A program made the position numbers and the translations under genes. Below are positions 9,313 to 18,271 of a stretch of 64,000 nucleotides of DNA, one piece after another (the first letter of the stretch is position 1; every line of letters begins with the position of its first letter). The notes under the pieces are model-generated. The model saw only the letters and a list, made by a program, of their open reading frames with translations. It made no database searches and was not told the DNA's origin. This DNA comes from Peribacillus alkalitolerans (GTDB lineage Bacteria > Bacillota > Bacilli > Bacillales > DSM-1321), in contig NZ_JAAGVZ010000001.1 of NCBI RefSeq assembly GCF_010882125.1, positions 1-64,000 on the forward strand, given 5' to 3'.

Positions 9313-9903
9313 ATGAAAAGGTTTTTTATTCTATGTTCTTTCATATTTATTGGCTGTTTTGCTTTAGGATCTTTAACTATTCCTAATGGGTCTGCAAGTA
9401 CAAAATATTCTGTGACGATGGAGAAATACCTTGAAGATACAGTCCATTATTATAATGATGATACGATGAAAACCCTTGCAATGACAGAAGTGTACGGTAC
9501 AGTGACAAAAATCCTAAGACTGGATGATCCCAGTACAGAAGAGAATGAAGAAAGGATTGAAAAATATAAAAGCAATCTAGTCATTGCCTTTGTCGAATAT
9601 GAGCAAGTTAGAGATTCCATTTTTTTCTTCACCAAAAAAGAATTTTTGTATTATGACAAGGATCGGAATGAATTTCTTCTTCCAGGTAACGTTTTAGGTA
9701 ATAAAGAGGTAAAGGAATTTTTTAATAAATACTTAGAGGATATGGGGAAGGAGATACAAACACCTTCATTATTGAAGTTTATGGTCAGTTTATTCTTAGC
9801 ATTATTCATTCCAGTAATAATCCTAATAATGAAGGAAGCATCACATAAAGAATCAGCCTTTTCCATCCATCAACGGCAAACTCAAAGAAACCTTAAAGCA
9901 TAA
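9313..9903 (+). CDS. Unknown exported protein with C-terminal membrane anchor
   Basis: I do not recognise a family. The 196-residue product has an N-terminal signal sequence (about 1-29, probably cleaved after SASA-like GSAS), an extracellular domain of about 120 residues rich in charged strands, one membrane helix near 152-174, and a short positively charged tail. This topology resembles small sensor-accessory proteins. GAGGTGAGG precedes the ATG, 10 bases after the lipoprotein stop. It is the last gene before a strong terminator, hence the fourth member of the two-component operon. Confidence 0.6.
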   Translation: MKRFFILCSFIFIGCFALGSLTIPNGSASTKYSVTMEKYLEDTVHYYNDDTMKTLAMTEVYGTVTKILRLDDPSTEENEERIEKYKSNLVIAFVEYEQVRDSIFFFTKKEFLYYDKDRNEFLLPGNVLGNKEVKEFFNKYLEDMGKEIQTPSLLKFMVSLFLALFIPVIILIMKEASHKESAFSIHQRQTQRNLKA

Positions 9904-9920
9904 TCATCCTTTAGCTAATT

Positions 9921-9946
9921 ACCACCGTCATTGGACGGTGGTTTTT
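9921..9946 (+). terminator. Terminator of the two-component operon
   Basis: ACCACCGTC pairs with GACGGTGGT around a 4-base loop, and TTTTT follows. It closes the four-gene unit that starts with the response regulator. Confidence 0.92.
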
Positions 9947-9952
9947 CACTAT

Positions 9953-10210
9953 TTATTTTGCATCTGGTCGAGGATTTACTGTCAGCGATTGTTTAGGTGG
10001 GAAATGCATATAGTGCCTAGTTTTGACAATAATAATATTTTCATCAAAAGCACCGAAAGTACCCTTCCCTTGTGGAAGAACAAGCTGTGTAGTCAATACA
10101 TCGGAGCGAATTTTAACAATATTTCTTTCCAGCGAGTGATTGATTATAAAAGCCGACCAGAATAAGCCTGCAAAGATGCTTAGCGAAATGATAGCCTGTT
10201 TTTTGTACAT
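9953..10210 (-). CDS. Small exported or membrane-tethered protein of unknown function
   Basis: An 85-residue product starting MYKKQAIISLSIFAGL, with one N-terminal hydrophobic helix (about 5-24) that could be a signal or anchor. A perfect AGGAGG lies 8 bases upstream of the ATG, which argues for a real gene over the overlapping plus-strand frame. The rest contains two strand-like segments and ends without cysteines. It is transcribed toward the two-component operon and away from mrp. I do not recognise a family. Confidence 0.65.
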   Translation of the reverse strand: MYKKQAIISLSIFAGLFWSAFIINHSLERNIVKIRSDVLTTQLVLPQGKGTFGAFDENIIIVKTRHYMHFPPKQSLTVNPRPDAK

Positions 10211-10540
10211 GCAATTCGCCTCCTAATAGGTAGAGTGACAAAATTAGACATATACTATTCATATTGGAAAAAAATTTATTTTCGAGGGCTAATATACGTG
10301 TTTCTTCCTATTTATTTATTTTAAGTAAAAGCTTACAATGTTAGGCTTTCCGAAATGCATGCCCATTAATTTTACGTTATACTTTTCAATAAACACCTAT
10401 ATACAAGCTGAATGGCAAGTAGCATCATTTTACATAATAAAATCAAAATAAAGTTTTTTCTGTGTAGGAGCTACTTTTCCTATAGAACCTGTGTCCTTCA
10501 GCGAGAATATATCACTATTTATCTAAAAGGAGGGGTTCCT
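10211..10540. other. Intergenic leader of the mrp operon
   Basis: This AT-rich stretch between the small exported protein and mrpA must hold the mrp promoter. No strong sigma-A promoter stands out. An open frame continues upstream of mrpA from 10412, but it has no ribosome binding site and reads as non-membrane filler, so I treat it as untranslated. Confidence 0.4.
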
Positions 10541-12943
10541 ATGTCTTGGATGCACCTAGCCATCTTATCACCGTTTTTATTGGCTATTTTCATACCAATT
10601 TTATATAAGCAGTTTCGTTCTATACATACTGGGTGGTTCGTACTATTACTCCCTGTTCTACTGTTTATGTTCTTTTCTAGGTTGATTCCTTTTACCATTC
10701 ATGGTAAACAAATCCTTCAATCCTATGAGTGGATTCCTTCCTTAGGCATCGGGTTTGATGTTTACTTGGACGGACTGTCTTTATTGTTTGCATTATTAAT
10801 TACCGGTATTGGCGCACTTGTCGTCCTTTATTCGATTTATTACTTAGCAAAAGATAAAGAAAAGCTAAATCATTTCTATGTATATTTGCTTTTGTTCATG
10901 GGATCCATGTTAGGGGTAGTGTTATCAGATAACCTAATAGTACTGTATACCTTTTGGGAGTTCACAAGTTTTTCTTCATTCCTCTTGATTGGATATTGGT
11001 CTCACCGAGAAAGATCAAGATACGGGGCCCAAAAATCGATGTTAATTACAGTTTTGGGTGGTTTGAGCATGCTTGGAGGATTCATCCTTCTCTCCATAAT
11101 GGGCGATACATTCAGCATTCGGGACCTATTCTCCCAATCAGAAGAGATATTTAACCATTCTTTATTCATTCCAGCGATGTTGCTTATCTTACTTGGGGCG
11201 TTTACAAAGTCCGCTCAGTTTCCATTTCATATCTGGTTACCCGATGCAATGGAAGCCCCAACTCCTGTAAGTGCCTACCTTCACTCAGCTACGATGGTAA
11301 AGGCAGGGATTTATTTAGTGGCACGAATGAGTCCAATTTTTGCTGAATCTGGAGTTTGGCTGTGGCTAGTAGCAGGATTTGGAATCGTGACGTTGTTCTG
11401 GGGATCCTTCTCTGCAGTAAAACAAACCGATCTTAAGGGAATCTTAGCCTATTCGACTATAAGTCAGCTCGGGTTAATCATGTCCCTTTTAGGGATTGGG
11501 GCTGCCGCATTGCATTATGATCATTTAGATGAAAATTTGTACATGGCTGCCACAGTAGCTGCCATTTTCCATTTGATTAATCACGCGACATTTAAAGGCA
11601 GTCTTTTTATGGTGGTTGGGATCGTAGATCATGAAACAGGCACGAGGGATATCCGTAAATTAGGCGGACTCATCCACTTCATGCCTATCACATTTACTCT
11701 TGCAGTTATTGGTGCATTTTCTATGGCGGGACTTCCACCATTCAATGGATTTTTAAGTAAGGAAATGTTCTTTACAGGTATGATAAGAGTTTTGGAGCTT
11801 GATATATTCAATCTAGATACATGGGGAATTCTCTTCCCTGTCATCGCATGGATAGCATCAGTCTTCACCTTTATTTATAGTATGGTCATTATTTTCAAGA
11901 CCTTCATGGGTAAACCACAATTAGAAAAATTAGAGAAGAAGCCACATGAAGCACCGATTGGCATGCTGATTTCTCCTGTCATTCTCGCTTCCCTCGTCGT
12001 TATTTTCGGATTCTTTCCTAATTTGCTTGCACCTACGATTATTGAGCCTGCCGTTTCGGCCATTATCCCAAGCATTTTTGGCCAAGGTAACCATGTGCAT
12101 ATTTCTTACTGGCACGGTTGGACACCTGAACTACTAATGACAATCGGGGTAATCATTGTTGGAATAATCCTGTTTAAAACTCTTTCAAAATGGGGTTCCA
12201 TTTATAAGATTTTTCCAGAAAAAATGTCTCTCAACCATCTCTATGATTCGATGCTTGTGTGGATGGAGAAAATTTCTATCAAATTGACCAAGATGTTCAT
12301 GACAGGGTTCATTAGAAATTATTTAGTTTACATTTTCCTGTTTTTCATTTTTTCTTTAGCAGCAACCTTGTATTTCAAAGATGGTTTCAACTTAAGCCTT
12401 GATAATACGGCTCCGATAGGAATTTATGAGGTTATATTAGCAATAGTTATTGCAGTTGCTTCCGTATCAATCCTTTTCGTCAAATCTCGTCTGACCTCTA
12501 TCATCCTGCTAGGGTCTGTTGGTTATACCGTTTCCCTATTTTTTGTTCTATTCAGGGCACCGGATCTTGCATTAACCCAGCTAGTAGTTGAAACAGTCTC
12601 AGTAGCATTGTTCCTATTGTGCTTCTACCATCTTCCAAAGAAGTTGAACAAAGAAGAAAGACTAACTTTTAAATTGAATAATGCGATGATTTCTATTGGT
12701 GTAGGGGCTATTGTAACACTCATTGCCATTTCATCTCACAGCACTAAACTATTTGAAACAATTTCTAATTACTATGTAAAAGTTACATACAAGGAAGCAG
12801 GCGGAGAAAATATGGTCAATGTTATCCTTGTCGATTTCCGTGGCTTGGATACTATGTTCGAGATTACCGTATTGGGCATAGCTGCTATCGGAATCTATGC
12901 CATGATCAAACTACGTCTAACAAGGGGGAAGGAAAACGGATGA
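10541..12943 (+). CDS. mrpA: Na+/H+ antiporter subunit MrpA
   Basis: The largest subunit of the Mrp multi-subunit secondary Na+(K+)/H+ antiporter, related to respiratory complex I subunit NuoL/ND5 with a MrpB-like tail. The start is ATG 10541, behind AAAAGGAGG, giving 800 residues (the B. subtilis protein is very similar in length) and an N terminus (MSWMHLAILSPFLLAIFIPIL) that is a membrane helix. Proton-channel motifs are visible: the TFWEFTSFSSFLLIGYW region, HIWLPDAMEAPTPVSAYLHSATMVKAG, and NHATFKGSLFM. The C-terminal part from about 640 carries the MrpB-like ALTQLVVETVSVALF. mrpB overlaps its end by 4 bases. Confidence 0.96.
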   Translation: MSWMHLAILSPFLLAIFIPILYKQFRSIHTGWFVLLLPVLLFMFFSRLIPFTIHGKQILQSYEWIPSLGIGFDVYLDGLSLLFALLITGIGALVVLYSIYYLAKDKEKLNHFYVYLLLFMGSMLGVVLSDNLIVLYTFWEFTSFSSFLLIGYWSHRERSRYGAQKSMLITVLGGLSMLGGFILLSIMGDTFSIRDLFSQSEEIFNHSLFIPAMLLILLGAFTKSAQFPFHIWLPDAMEAPTPVSAYLHSATMVKAGIYLVARMSPIFAESGVWLWLVAGFGIVTLFWGSFSAVKQTDLKGILAYSTISQLGLIMSLLGIGAAALHYDHLDENLYMAATVAAIFHLINHATFKGSLFMVVGIVDHETGTRDIRKLGGLIHFMPITFTLAVIGAFSMAGLPPFNGFLSKEMFFTGMIRVLELDIFNLDTWGILFPVIAWIASVFTFIYSMVIIFKTFMGKPQLEKLEKKPHEAPIGMLISPVILASLVVIFGFFPNLLAPTIIEPAVSAIIPSIFGQGNHVHISYWHGWTPELLMTIGVIIVGIILFKTLSKWGSIYKIFPEKMSLNHLYDSMLVWMEKISIKLTKMFMTGFIRNYLVYIFLFFIFSLAATLYFKDGFNLSLDNTAPIGIYEVILAIVIAVASVSILFVKSRLTSIILLGSVGYTVSLFFVLFRAPDLALTQLVVETVSVALFLLCFYHLPKKLNKEERLTFKLNNAMISIGVGAIVTLIAISSHSTKLFETISNYYVKVTYKEAGGENMVNVILVDFRGLDTMFEITVLGIAAIGIYAMIKLRLTRGKENG

Positions 12944-13365
12944 AGACTAATGACATCATTCTGCAAACTGTAACGAAAATTACCTTTTTCGTTATTATCC
13001 TTTTCTCTATACAGATTTTCTTTGCAGGTCACTATAACCCTGGTGGGGGCTTTATCGGCGGACTCATGACTTCGGCTGCTATCGTACTATTATTGTTGGC
13101 ATACGATTTAAAAACTGTGGCACACATTCTGCCCATTAATTATCGAATTGTCATAGCAATTGGATTACTTATAGCTGTACTGACAGGAACAGGGGGATTA
13201 TTTTTTGACGCCCCATTCCTTACACACGCATTCAACTATTTCCAACTGCCTCTTCTAGGGAAAACATCCCTTCACACAGCTGCCTTATTTGATTTAGGTG
13301 TGTACCTTGTCGTTATTGGTGTAACGATGACCATTATTCAAACGATTGGGGAGGATGATGAATAA
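12940..13365 (+). CDS. mrpB: Na+/H+ antiporter subunit MrpB
   Basis: A 141-residue membrane subunit of the Mrp complex with four predicted helices. The family motif [13 protein letters not shown] is clear near residues 30-42. The ATG overlaps the mrpA stop (ATGA), and its own stop overlaps the mrpC start by one base. This tight coupling fits assembly in fixed proportion. Confidence 0.94.
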   Translation: MKTNDIILQTVTKITFFVIILFSIQIFFAGHYNPGGGFIGGLMTSAAIVLLLLAYDLKTVAHILPINYRIVIAIGLLIAVLTGTGGLFFDAPFLTHAFNYFQLPLLGKTSLHTAALFDLGVYLVVIGVTMTIIQTIGEDDE

Positions 13366-13706
13366 TGGAAATATTAATGGCTATTGTCGTTGGAATTTTA
13401 TTTACATGTGCAACATATCTCATGCTTTCAAAAAGTATATTACGTATCATAATCGGAACAGGCTTATTGAGTCACGGAGCCCACTTACTTATCTTAACGA
13501 TGGGTGGTTTAAAACGTGGAGCTGTCCCACTTTTAGGGGAACATGCTAAAAACTATGTTGATCCACTTCCTCAAGCTCTTATCTTGACTGCGATTGTCAT
13601 CAGCTTTGGGGTAACCTCCTTTTTCCTGGTATTAGCATACAGAGCCTATCAGGAACTTGGAACGGACAATATGGATTTGTTGAGAGGTACGGAAGCTAAT
13701 GAATAA
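13365..13706 (+). CDS. mrpC: Na+/H+ antiporter subunit MrpC
   Basis: A 113-residue NuoK-like subunit with three helices. The Pro-rich [19 protein letters not shown] is the conserved MrpC/NuoK signature. The gene overlaps mrpB by one base and mrpD by eight, so translation is coupled. GGGGAGGATG within the end of mrpB supplies the ribosome site. Confidence 0.94.
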   Translation: MEILMAIVVGILFTCATYLMLSKSILRIIIGTGLLSHGAHLLILTMGGLKRGAVPLLGEHAKNYVDPLPQALILTAIVISFGVTSFFLVLAYRAYQELGTDNMDLLRGTEANE

Positions 13707-15177
13707 CCTTGTATTTTTGCCCGTTTTATTACCCTTATTGACAGGGATAATCTTGATCTTCTTCTCGAAATCTATTCCCTTACAAAGAACAGTGTCTGCC
13801 CTTTCATTCTTACTGGGCATATTCCTTTCCGTTTATCTAGTTTCTCAAGTCTACTCGAACGGGATTTTGACTCTGGACGTCAGCAATTGGAAAGCTCCAT
13901 TCGGTATTACCATAGTAGCTGATATGCTTGCAGCATTGCTCGTTTTGACGACAAATATCATTGCGCTATGCGTACTCCTCTATTCGTTCACAAGTATAGG
14001 CATCGAACGCGAGAAATTTTACTATTACTCCTTTTTCAATTTCTTAATTGTAGGAGTGAATGGTGCCTTTCTTACAGGGGACGTTTTTAACCTATTTGTA
14101 TTCTTTGAAGTCATGCTCATGTCTTCCTACGTGTTATTAGTGTTAGGTGGGACTAAGGTTCAGCTTCGAGAATCTCTGAAGTACATTTTAGTCAATGTCA
14201 TTTCGTCAGCACTTTTTGTTATAGCAGTTGCTATGTTGTACTCCATCGTAGGGACTTTAAATATGGCAGATATTTCGAAAAGAGTAGCCGAAGTTGGACA
14301 ACCTGGTCAGTTGACGGTAATTGCTATCCTTTTTCTGATAGTGTTTGGACTGAAAGGGGCTATATTCCCTTTATTCTATTGGCTACCAGGTTCCTATGCA
14401 GCTGCACCCACCCCTGTATTAGCCCTATTCGGTGCCTTGCTTACTAAAGTAGGTATTTATTCGATTTTCAGAACGTACACGTTGATTTTTTATCATGATT
14501 CTGAATTCACCCACCAATTCCTTGGAGTATTATCCCTTGTCACCATCATCATTGGAGTCATCGGGGCTGTTGCATACTGGGATTTAAAAAAAATCGTAAT
14601 CTACAACATTGTCACCGCAGTTGGTGTCATTGCATACGGAATTTCATGCTTGAATGAAGCTGCGGTTATGGGTTCCGTTTTTTATTTAATTCATGACATG
14701 ATCATTAAAGCTGCACTTTTCCTTTTGATTGGCATTATGGCAAAGATAGCTGGAACCTATAATTTAAGGGAATTCTCTGGTTTGATTCATAAGTACCCTT
14801 ACGTCGGGTGGGCTTTTTTCATCGCAGCACTTAGTCTTGGGGGAATTCCTCCGTTAAGTGGTTTTGTTGGAAAGCTTTTAATTATTCAAGGGGCTTTCGA
14901 AGCGAAGGATTATTGGGGAGCTGGAATTATTTTAATGTCTAGTTTACTGGTCCTTTACTCCATTATGAAAATATTTATCAATGGTGTATGGGGAAAGCCG
15001 CAAGAATATAAAGGCTCACCTATCGGCATAAAAAGCATGCTTATTCCATCAGCTATTTTGGTCGCTATATCTGTGTTGTTTGGAATAGGGATTGAATTTT
15101 TATATCCTTATATTTCTGCAGCAACCGATACATTGATTGATCCAGCGATTTATATCGAAGCAGTTTTGAAGGAGTAG
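13699..15177 (+). CDS. mrpD: Na+/H+ antiporter subunit MrpD
   Basis: A 492-residue proton-translocating subunit related to NuoM/NuoN, with about fourteen helices. Conserved features include [17 protein letters not shown] (catalytic Glu region), [35 protein letters not shown] (broken helix and Lys), and [14 protein letters not shown]. Length and motif order are normal. It overlaps mrpC at its start and shares one base with the possible GTG upstream of mrpE. Confidence 0.95.
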   Translation: MNNLVFLPVLLPLLTGIILIFFSKSIPLQRTVSALSFLLGIFLSVYLVSQVYSNGILTLDVSNWKAPFGITIVADMLAALLVLTTNIIALCVLLYSFTSIGIEREKFYYYSFFNFLIVGVNGAFLTGDVFNLFVFFEVMLMSSYVLLVLGGTKVQLRESLKYILVNVISSALFVIAVAMLYSIVGTLNMADISKRVAEVGQPGQLTVIAILFLIVFGLKGAIFPLFYWLPGSYAAAPTPVLALFGALLTKVGIYSIFRTYTLIFYHDSEFTHQFLGVLSLVTIIIGVIGAVAYWDLKKIVIYNIVTAVGVIAYGISCLNEAAVMGSVFYLIHDMIIKAALFLLIGIMAKIAGTYNLREFSGLIHKYPYVGWAFFIAALSLGGIPPLSGFVGKLLIIQGAFEAKDYWGAGIILMSSLLVLYSIMKIFINGVWGKPQEYKGSPIGIKSMLIPSAILVAISVLFGIGIEFLYPYISAATDTLIDPAIYIEAVLKE

Positions 15178-15182
15178 TGGGA

Positions 15183-15659
15183 ATGGCATTTCAAATTTTG
15201 TTGAATTTCTTTCTTGCGTTTATATGGATGTTTTTAAAAACGAACTATGAAACGAAGACCTTTATTGTAGGATATTTATTAGGACTGCTTATCATATATG
15301 GAATGAGGAGATTTTTTGGATCAAGATTTTACCTATATAGAGTATGGGCAGTCATAATCCTTATTCTCATATTCATTAAAGAATTGATTTTATCCAATTT
15401 CTCAGTCCTGAAAGTAATATTAAAACCGAAACTCGATATTAAACCAGGTATTTTCGCATTACCAACCGTGCTAACCCAGGATTGGGAAATTACGATTCTT
15501 GCAAATTTAATAACATTGACTCCGGGAACTTTAGTAGTGGATGTATCGTATGACAACAAAATCCTATATATTCATGCAATGGATATTCAAGATGTACAAG
15601 ATTCTATTCAATCCATCAAAACATCATTTGAGAAAGCAATCTTGGAGGTGAGCCGATAG
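15183..15659 (+). CDS. mrpE: Na+/H+ antiporter subunit MrpE
   Basis: A 158-residue membrane subunit of the MnhE/MrpE family. The start is taken at ATG 15183, 8 bases after AAGGAG; a GTG at 15177 overlaps the mrpD stop but lies too close to that site. The resulting length equals the usual family size. The motif LTLTPGTLVVDVSYDNKILYIHAMD in the cytoplasmic half is diagnostic. Confidence 0.92.
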   Translation: MAFQILLNFFLAFIWMFLKTNYETKTFIVGYLLGLLIIYGMRRFFGSRFYLYRVWAVIILILIFIKELILSNFSVLKVILKPKLDIKPGIFALPTVLTQDWEITILANLITLTPGTLVVDVSYDNKILYIHAMDIQDVQDSIQSIKTSFEKAILEVSR

Positions 15660-15943
15660 TGTTTGAGACCATATTGATGATTTCTCTATTTTGCATCTCA
15701 ATCTCGATGCTCGGCTTAATTTATCGCGTTATTAAAGGGCCATCTATTCCTGATCGGGTAGTCGCTCTGGATGCAATAGGAATTAACCTCATTGCAATTA
15801 TTGCGCTAGTCTCCATCTTATTAAATACAAGTGCCTTCTTAGAAGTCATTCTATTATTAGGCATTCTTGCCTTTATTGGCACGGTGGCTTTCTCAAAATT
15901 CCTTGAGAAAGGAGAGATTATCGAACATGATCGAAATCGGTAA
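15659..15943 (+). CDS. mrpF: Na+/H+ antiporter subunit MrpF
   Basis: A 94-residue three-helix subunit. It starts at GTG 15659, which overlaps the mrpE stop and follows GGAGGTGA. Family hallmarks are RVIKGPSIPDRVVALDAIGIN and the GILAFIGTVAFSKFLEKG end. The last codons overlap the mrpG start region. Confidence 0.94.
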   Translation: MFETILMISLFCISISMLGLIYRVIKGPSIPDRVVALDAIGINLIAIIALVSILLNTSAFLEVILLLGILAFIGTVAFSKFLEKGEIIEHDRNR

Positions 15944-16289
15944 GATCATTGCAGGCGTTTTGTTATTGATTGGTGCCTTTTTAAGCCTTGTTACTGCTTT
16001 TGGGATTATTAGGTTACCAGATGTCTATACACGGAATCATGCAGCTTCCAAGAGCGCTACTCTTGGGGTTATGTCCATCCTATTAGGTACATTCCTCTAT
16101 TTTTATATCGAACATGGACATTTTAATTCTCGTGTTCTTCTTGGGATTCTATTCATTTTCATCACCTCTCCTGTAGCTGGCCATTTAATTAGCCGTGCCG
16201 CTTATAATACAGGAGTCCCACTATGGGAAAAATCTGTTCAGGACGATTTGAAAAACAGCGAAAGACTCCATGACAAAGATCATCAATGA
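15927..16289 (+). CDS. mrpG: Na+/H+ antiporter subunit MrpG
   Basis: A 120-residue last subunit of the Mrp antiporter. The start is ATG 15927, behind AAAGGAG inside the end of mrpF. The upstream open frame lacks a site and is discarded. Motifs include GAFLSLVTAFGIIRLPDVYTRNHAASKSATLGV and the GHFNSRVLLGILFIFITSPVAGHLISRAAY segment. With it the operon holds all seven subunits in canonical A-G order. Confidence 0.94.
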   Translation: MIEIGKIIAGVLLLIGAFLSLVTAFGIIRLPDVYTRNHAASKSATLGVMSILLGTFLYFYIEHGHFNSRVLLGILFIFITSPVAGHLISRAAYNTGVPLWEKSVQDDLKNSERLHDKDHQ

Positions 16290-16335
16290 TTTGACCCACT
16301 CAAAGGGTTTGTTTCTCTAGTACTGTAATAAAAAA

Positions 16336-16369
16336 TAAAAAAGCAGTGCCAATAAATTTTGGCACTGCT
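16336..16369 (-). terminator. Hairpin reading as a minus-strand terminator
   Basis: AGCAGTGCCA pairs with TGGCACTGCT. The T-run lies only on the minus-strand side, so this would end transcription coming from the thioesterase gene, past the dispersed element. Confidence 0.6.
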
Positions 16370-16572
16370 CAAATTGTCGACAAAAGGTATCGAGAGTACG
16401 CTCTCTCGATACCTTTTGTCATTTTTGATGGTAGGCGAAAAGGTTGATTTCCGCTCCAGCCGCTTGCTTTCCGGGGGGCGTTCGCCGAGCCTCCTCGTCG
16501 CTACCGCTCCTGCGGGGTCTCGCCTGTAACGCTAATCCCCCAGGAGTCAAGCGCCTTCCGCTCCAATCAACC
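16370..16572. repeat. Composite dispersed repeat, copy 1 (hairpin plus GC-rich block)
   Basis: The left part is CAAATTG followed by an 18-bp perfect stem (16379-16396 with 16403-16420, loop TACGCT) and ATTTTT. It probably acts as the mrp operon terminator on the plus strand. The right part (16442-16572) is GC-rich, begins GGTTGATT and ends AATCAACC, and contains the CCGCTCC and AAGCGCC phrases common in Bacillus intergenic repeats. Copy 2 lies at 45774-45912 with the middle deleted. The GC block also resembles the element at 38231. Confidence 0.7.
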
Positions 16573-16651
16573 AGTGTCCTTGAATAATCAACTTAAAAAC
16601 CTGTTCAATAAGCTTAGCAAAACAATTTATGAAAACAGGCTATGTAATAAA

Positions 16652-17038
16652 TTATTTTCGTAATTGAATAACTGCCATTGTACAACGAGATATACAGATA
16701 AGTTGATCTTGTTCGTCTACGATTCTTATATCCCAAACCATGGTTGACTTACCTTTATGGGCAACTGTTCCAATAGCAGTTACCACTCCATCCCTTTTCC
16801 CTTTTATATGATTAGCATTAATCTCTAAGCCTACTACCGCTTGGGTCTCTTGATCAACAAGATGATAGGCACCTATACTTGCCACCGTTTCTGCAAGCGC
16901 AACAGAAGCACCTCCATGCAATAATCCAAAGGGCTGCCTAGTTCTTTCGTCTACTGGCATCGTAGCAATAACCTTCCCCTCAGATAACTCAACAATCTCC
17001 ATGCCTAAGGCACTAATCATAGTGTTCCTTAAATCCAT
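16652..17038 (-). CDS. yuxO: Hotdog-fold acyl-CoA thioesterase (YuxO/MenI-like)
   Basis: A 128-residue PaaI-type hotdog thioesterase, predicted to hydrolyse an acyl-CoA thioester in the cytoplasm. The conserved PFGLLHGGASVALAETVAS carries the active-site region, with the His-Gly-Gly turn and the catalytic acid Glu in ALAE. Its position facing the mrp operon matches B. subtilis yuxO, a candidate 1,4-dihydroxy-2-naphthoyl-CoA hydrolase for menaquinone synthesis. GGGGG precedes the ATG. It follows the DedA gene by 16 bases and is probably co-transcribed. The substrate is inferred from family and synteny only. Confidence 0.8.
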   Translation of the reverse strand: MDLRNTMISALGMEIVELSEGKVIATMPVDERTRQPFGLLHGGASVALAETVASIGAYHLVDQETQAVVGLEINANHIKGKRDGVVTAIGTVAHKGKSTMVWDIRIVDEQDQLICISRCTMAVIQLRK

Positions 17039-17054
17039 ATAATTTTCCCCCTTT

Positions 17055-17666
17055 TTATTTTTGCTTACCTAATTCGGTACGTGGAAGCCTCCAGTATTTC
17101 ACCAATTTAACGGAAACATATATAACGATTGTTCCCACAAAAAATGCAGTAGCACCTTTTTCATATTTAAATAGACCCTTTATTTCATCCCCTATGAAAT
17201 AAGCAGTTATATAATAGGTGCAAAGCCATACCATTGCTCCACTATAAGCATATAACGCAAACTTCTTAAAGGGAAGTTTACTGAATCCAAAAATAAAGGG
17301 TAAAAGCAATCGAATGCCAGGGATAAAATAGCTAATGGACAAGGAAAATGCGTGATAACGCTTTAATAGCCGATTAGATCGGTGATACATCCGCTTGAAC
17401 TTTGGTTTTTTTATTAAAAACATCAGTATTTTACGACCAAATACTCTACCTAATAAATACGCAGTCGTTAAAGCCCCTACGATTCCAAAGTAAGCTGTGA
17501 TAAAGGTCCAAATAGGATGCATCATCCCGTTCGAGGCAGCAATAGAGATAGAAATGATCAGAATTTCATTCGGAATCGGAAAAGCAAATATACCTACCCA
17601 AAGATAAAGGAACAATCCCATATAACCAAAGTCGGTTAACCATCGAATGAAGCTTTCTATTTCCAT
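17055..17666 (-). CDS. DedA/VTT-domain membrane protein
   Basis: A 203-residue integral membrane protein of the DedA family, some members of which flip lipid carriers such as undecaprenyl phosphate or phosphatidylethanolamine. Visible landmarks are FAFPIPNEILIISISIAA (the conserved Pro/Glu re-entrant segment), GALTTAYLLGRVFGRK (G-x3-Y-x2-G), and FIPGIRLLLPFIFGFS (the R-x3-P signature). It is the first gene of a pair with yuxO. The exact cargo is not known. Confidence 0.85.
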   Translation of the reverse strand: MEIESFIRWLTDFGYMGLFLYLWVGIFAFPIPNEILIISISIAASNGMMHPIWTFITAYFGIVGALTTAYLLGRVFGRKILMFLIKKPKFKRMYHRSNRLLKRYHAFSLSISYFIPGIRLLLPFIFGFSKLPFKKFALYAYSGAMVWLCTYYITAYFIGDEIKGLFKYEKGATAFFVGTIVIYVSVKLVKYWRLPRTELGKQK

Positions 17667-18271
17667 CGTTCACACCTCTTTTCTCTAATTCCTCAACTTA
17701 TACACATTGATAAAACCCACTTGTTTTACGATCATCTATCCTGATTTTTTATATTATACTTTCAATCATACGTAGGCAGAAGGGTTGGGGTGAATAAAAA
17801 GTCAGCTATCTTATAATGAGCAACCTTTGTATTTATTACCCTATAATTCTTATTTTAAAAACTTAATTGTTTTTCCTATTTGTTTTATAGGTATTAGACA
17901 TTTTGATTGAATATCCTTTAATCATCTTAAAGTAATATTTTTCTAAATGAAATTATGTCCTCATCCTTAAAACAGAAGGCTGACCTTATTAGCCTATTCA
18001 TTCATAATCCTCCTGTTTATATATTTTTTTATATTTTTTACATTATTTGGATATGCATAAACCTAGAAAAATGCGTGGGCACTGTAATGGTTCAATAGTC
18101 TTAATATACAAAAAACCCCATGCAAGAAGCATGAGGTGTAATACTTTTATTAATTTTGGGTGCTTAGTTAAACCAGACTGTTGATTGTAGCGAGAAGCGT
18201 GCCAATCAACTCAAACCATAAAAGTCCTAATAGACTTTAAGATTTGCCTTTTAAGTGAGAACTAAATTTAA
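17667..18271. other. AT-rich intergenic region between DedA and pepA
   Basis: About 600 bases without a supported gene. The only clear element is the terminator of pepA at 18110-18136. The part from 17760 to 18060 is AT-rich with no ribosome site followed by a sizeable frame on either strand. I see nothing else. Confidence 0.5.
18110..18136 (-). terminator. Terminator downstream of pepA
   Basis: On the minus strand CCTCATGC pairs with GCATGGGG around TTCTT, and T6 follows. It lies about 135 bases past the pepA stop, so the transcript has a long 3' tail. Confidence 0.8.

Larger units (their letters stand above)
16290..16651. other. Gene-free stretch with two hairpins and a GC-rich dispersed element
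   Basis: Between mrpG and the thioesterase gene lie a hairpin at 16342-16369, a second perfect 18-bp hairpin at 16379-16420, and a GC-rich block from 16442 to 16572. The hairpin and GC block are repeated near 45.8 kb. No coding sequence is visible. Confidence 0.7.

Noticed and set aside
9938-10165. Plus-strand frame opposite the small exported protein
   Set aside because: It lacks a ribosome site, whereas the minus-strand frame has a perfect AGGAGG and a membrane helix.
10412-10540. 43-codon N-terminal extension of MrpA
   Set aside because: The frame is open but has no ribosome site. The MSWMHLAIL start behind AAAAGGAGG gives the normal family length.
16342-16369. This hairpin as the mrp operon terminator
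   Set aside because: There is no T-run on the plus-strand side. The next hairpin at 16379-16426 has one and is the better candidate.
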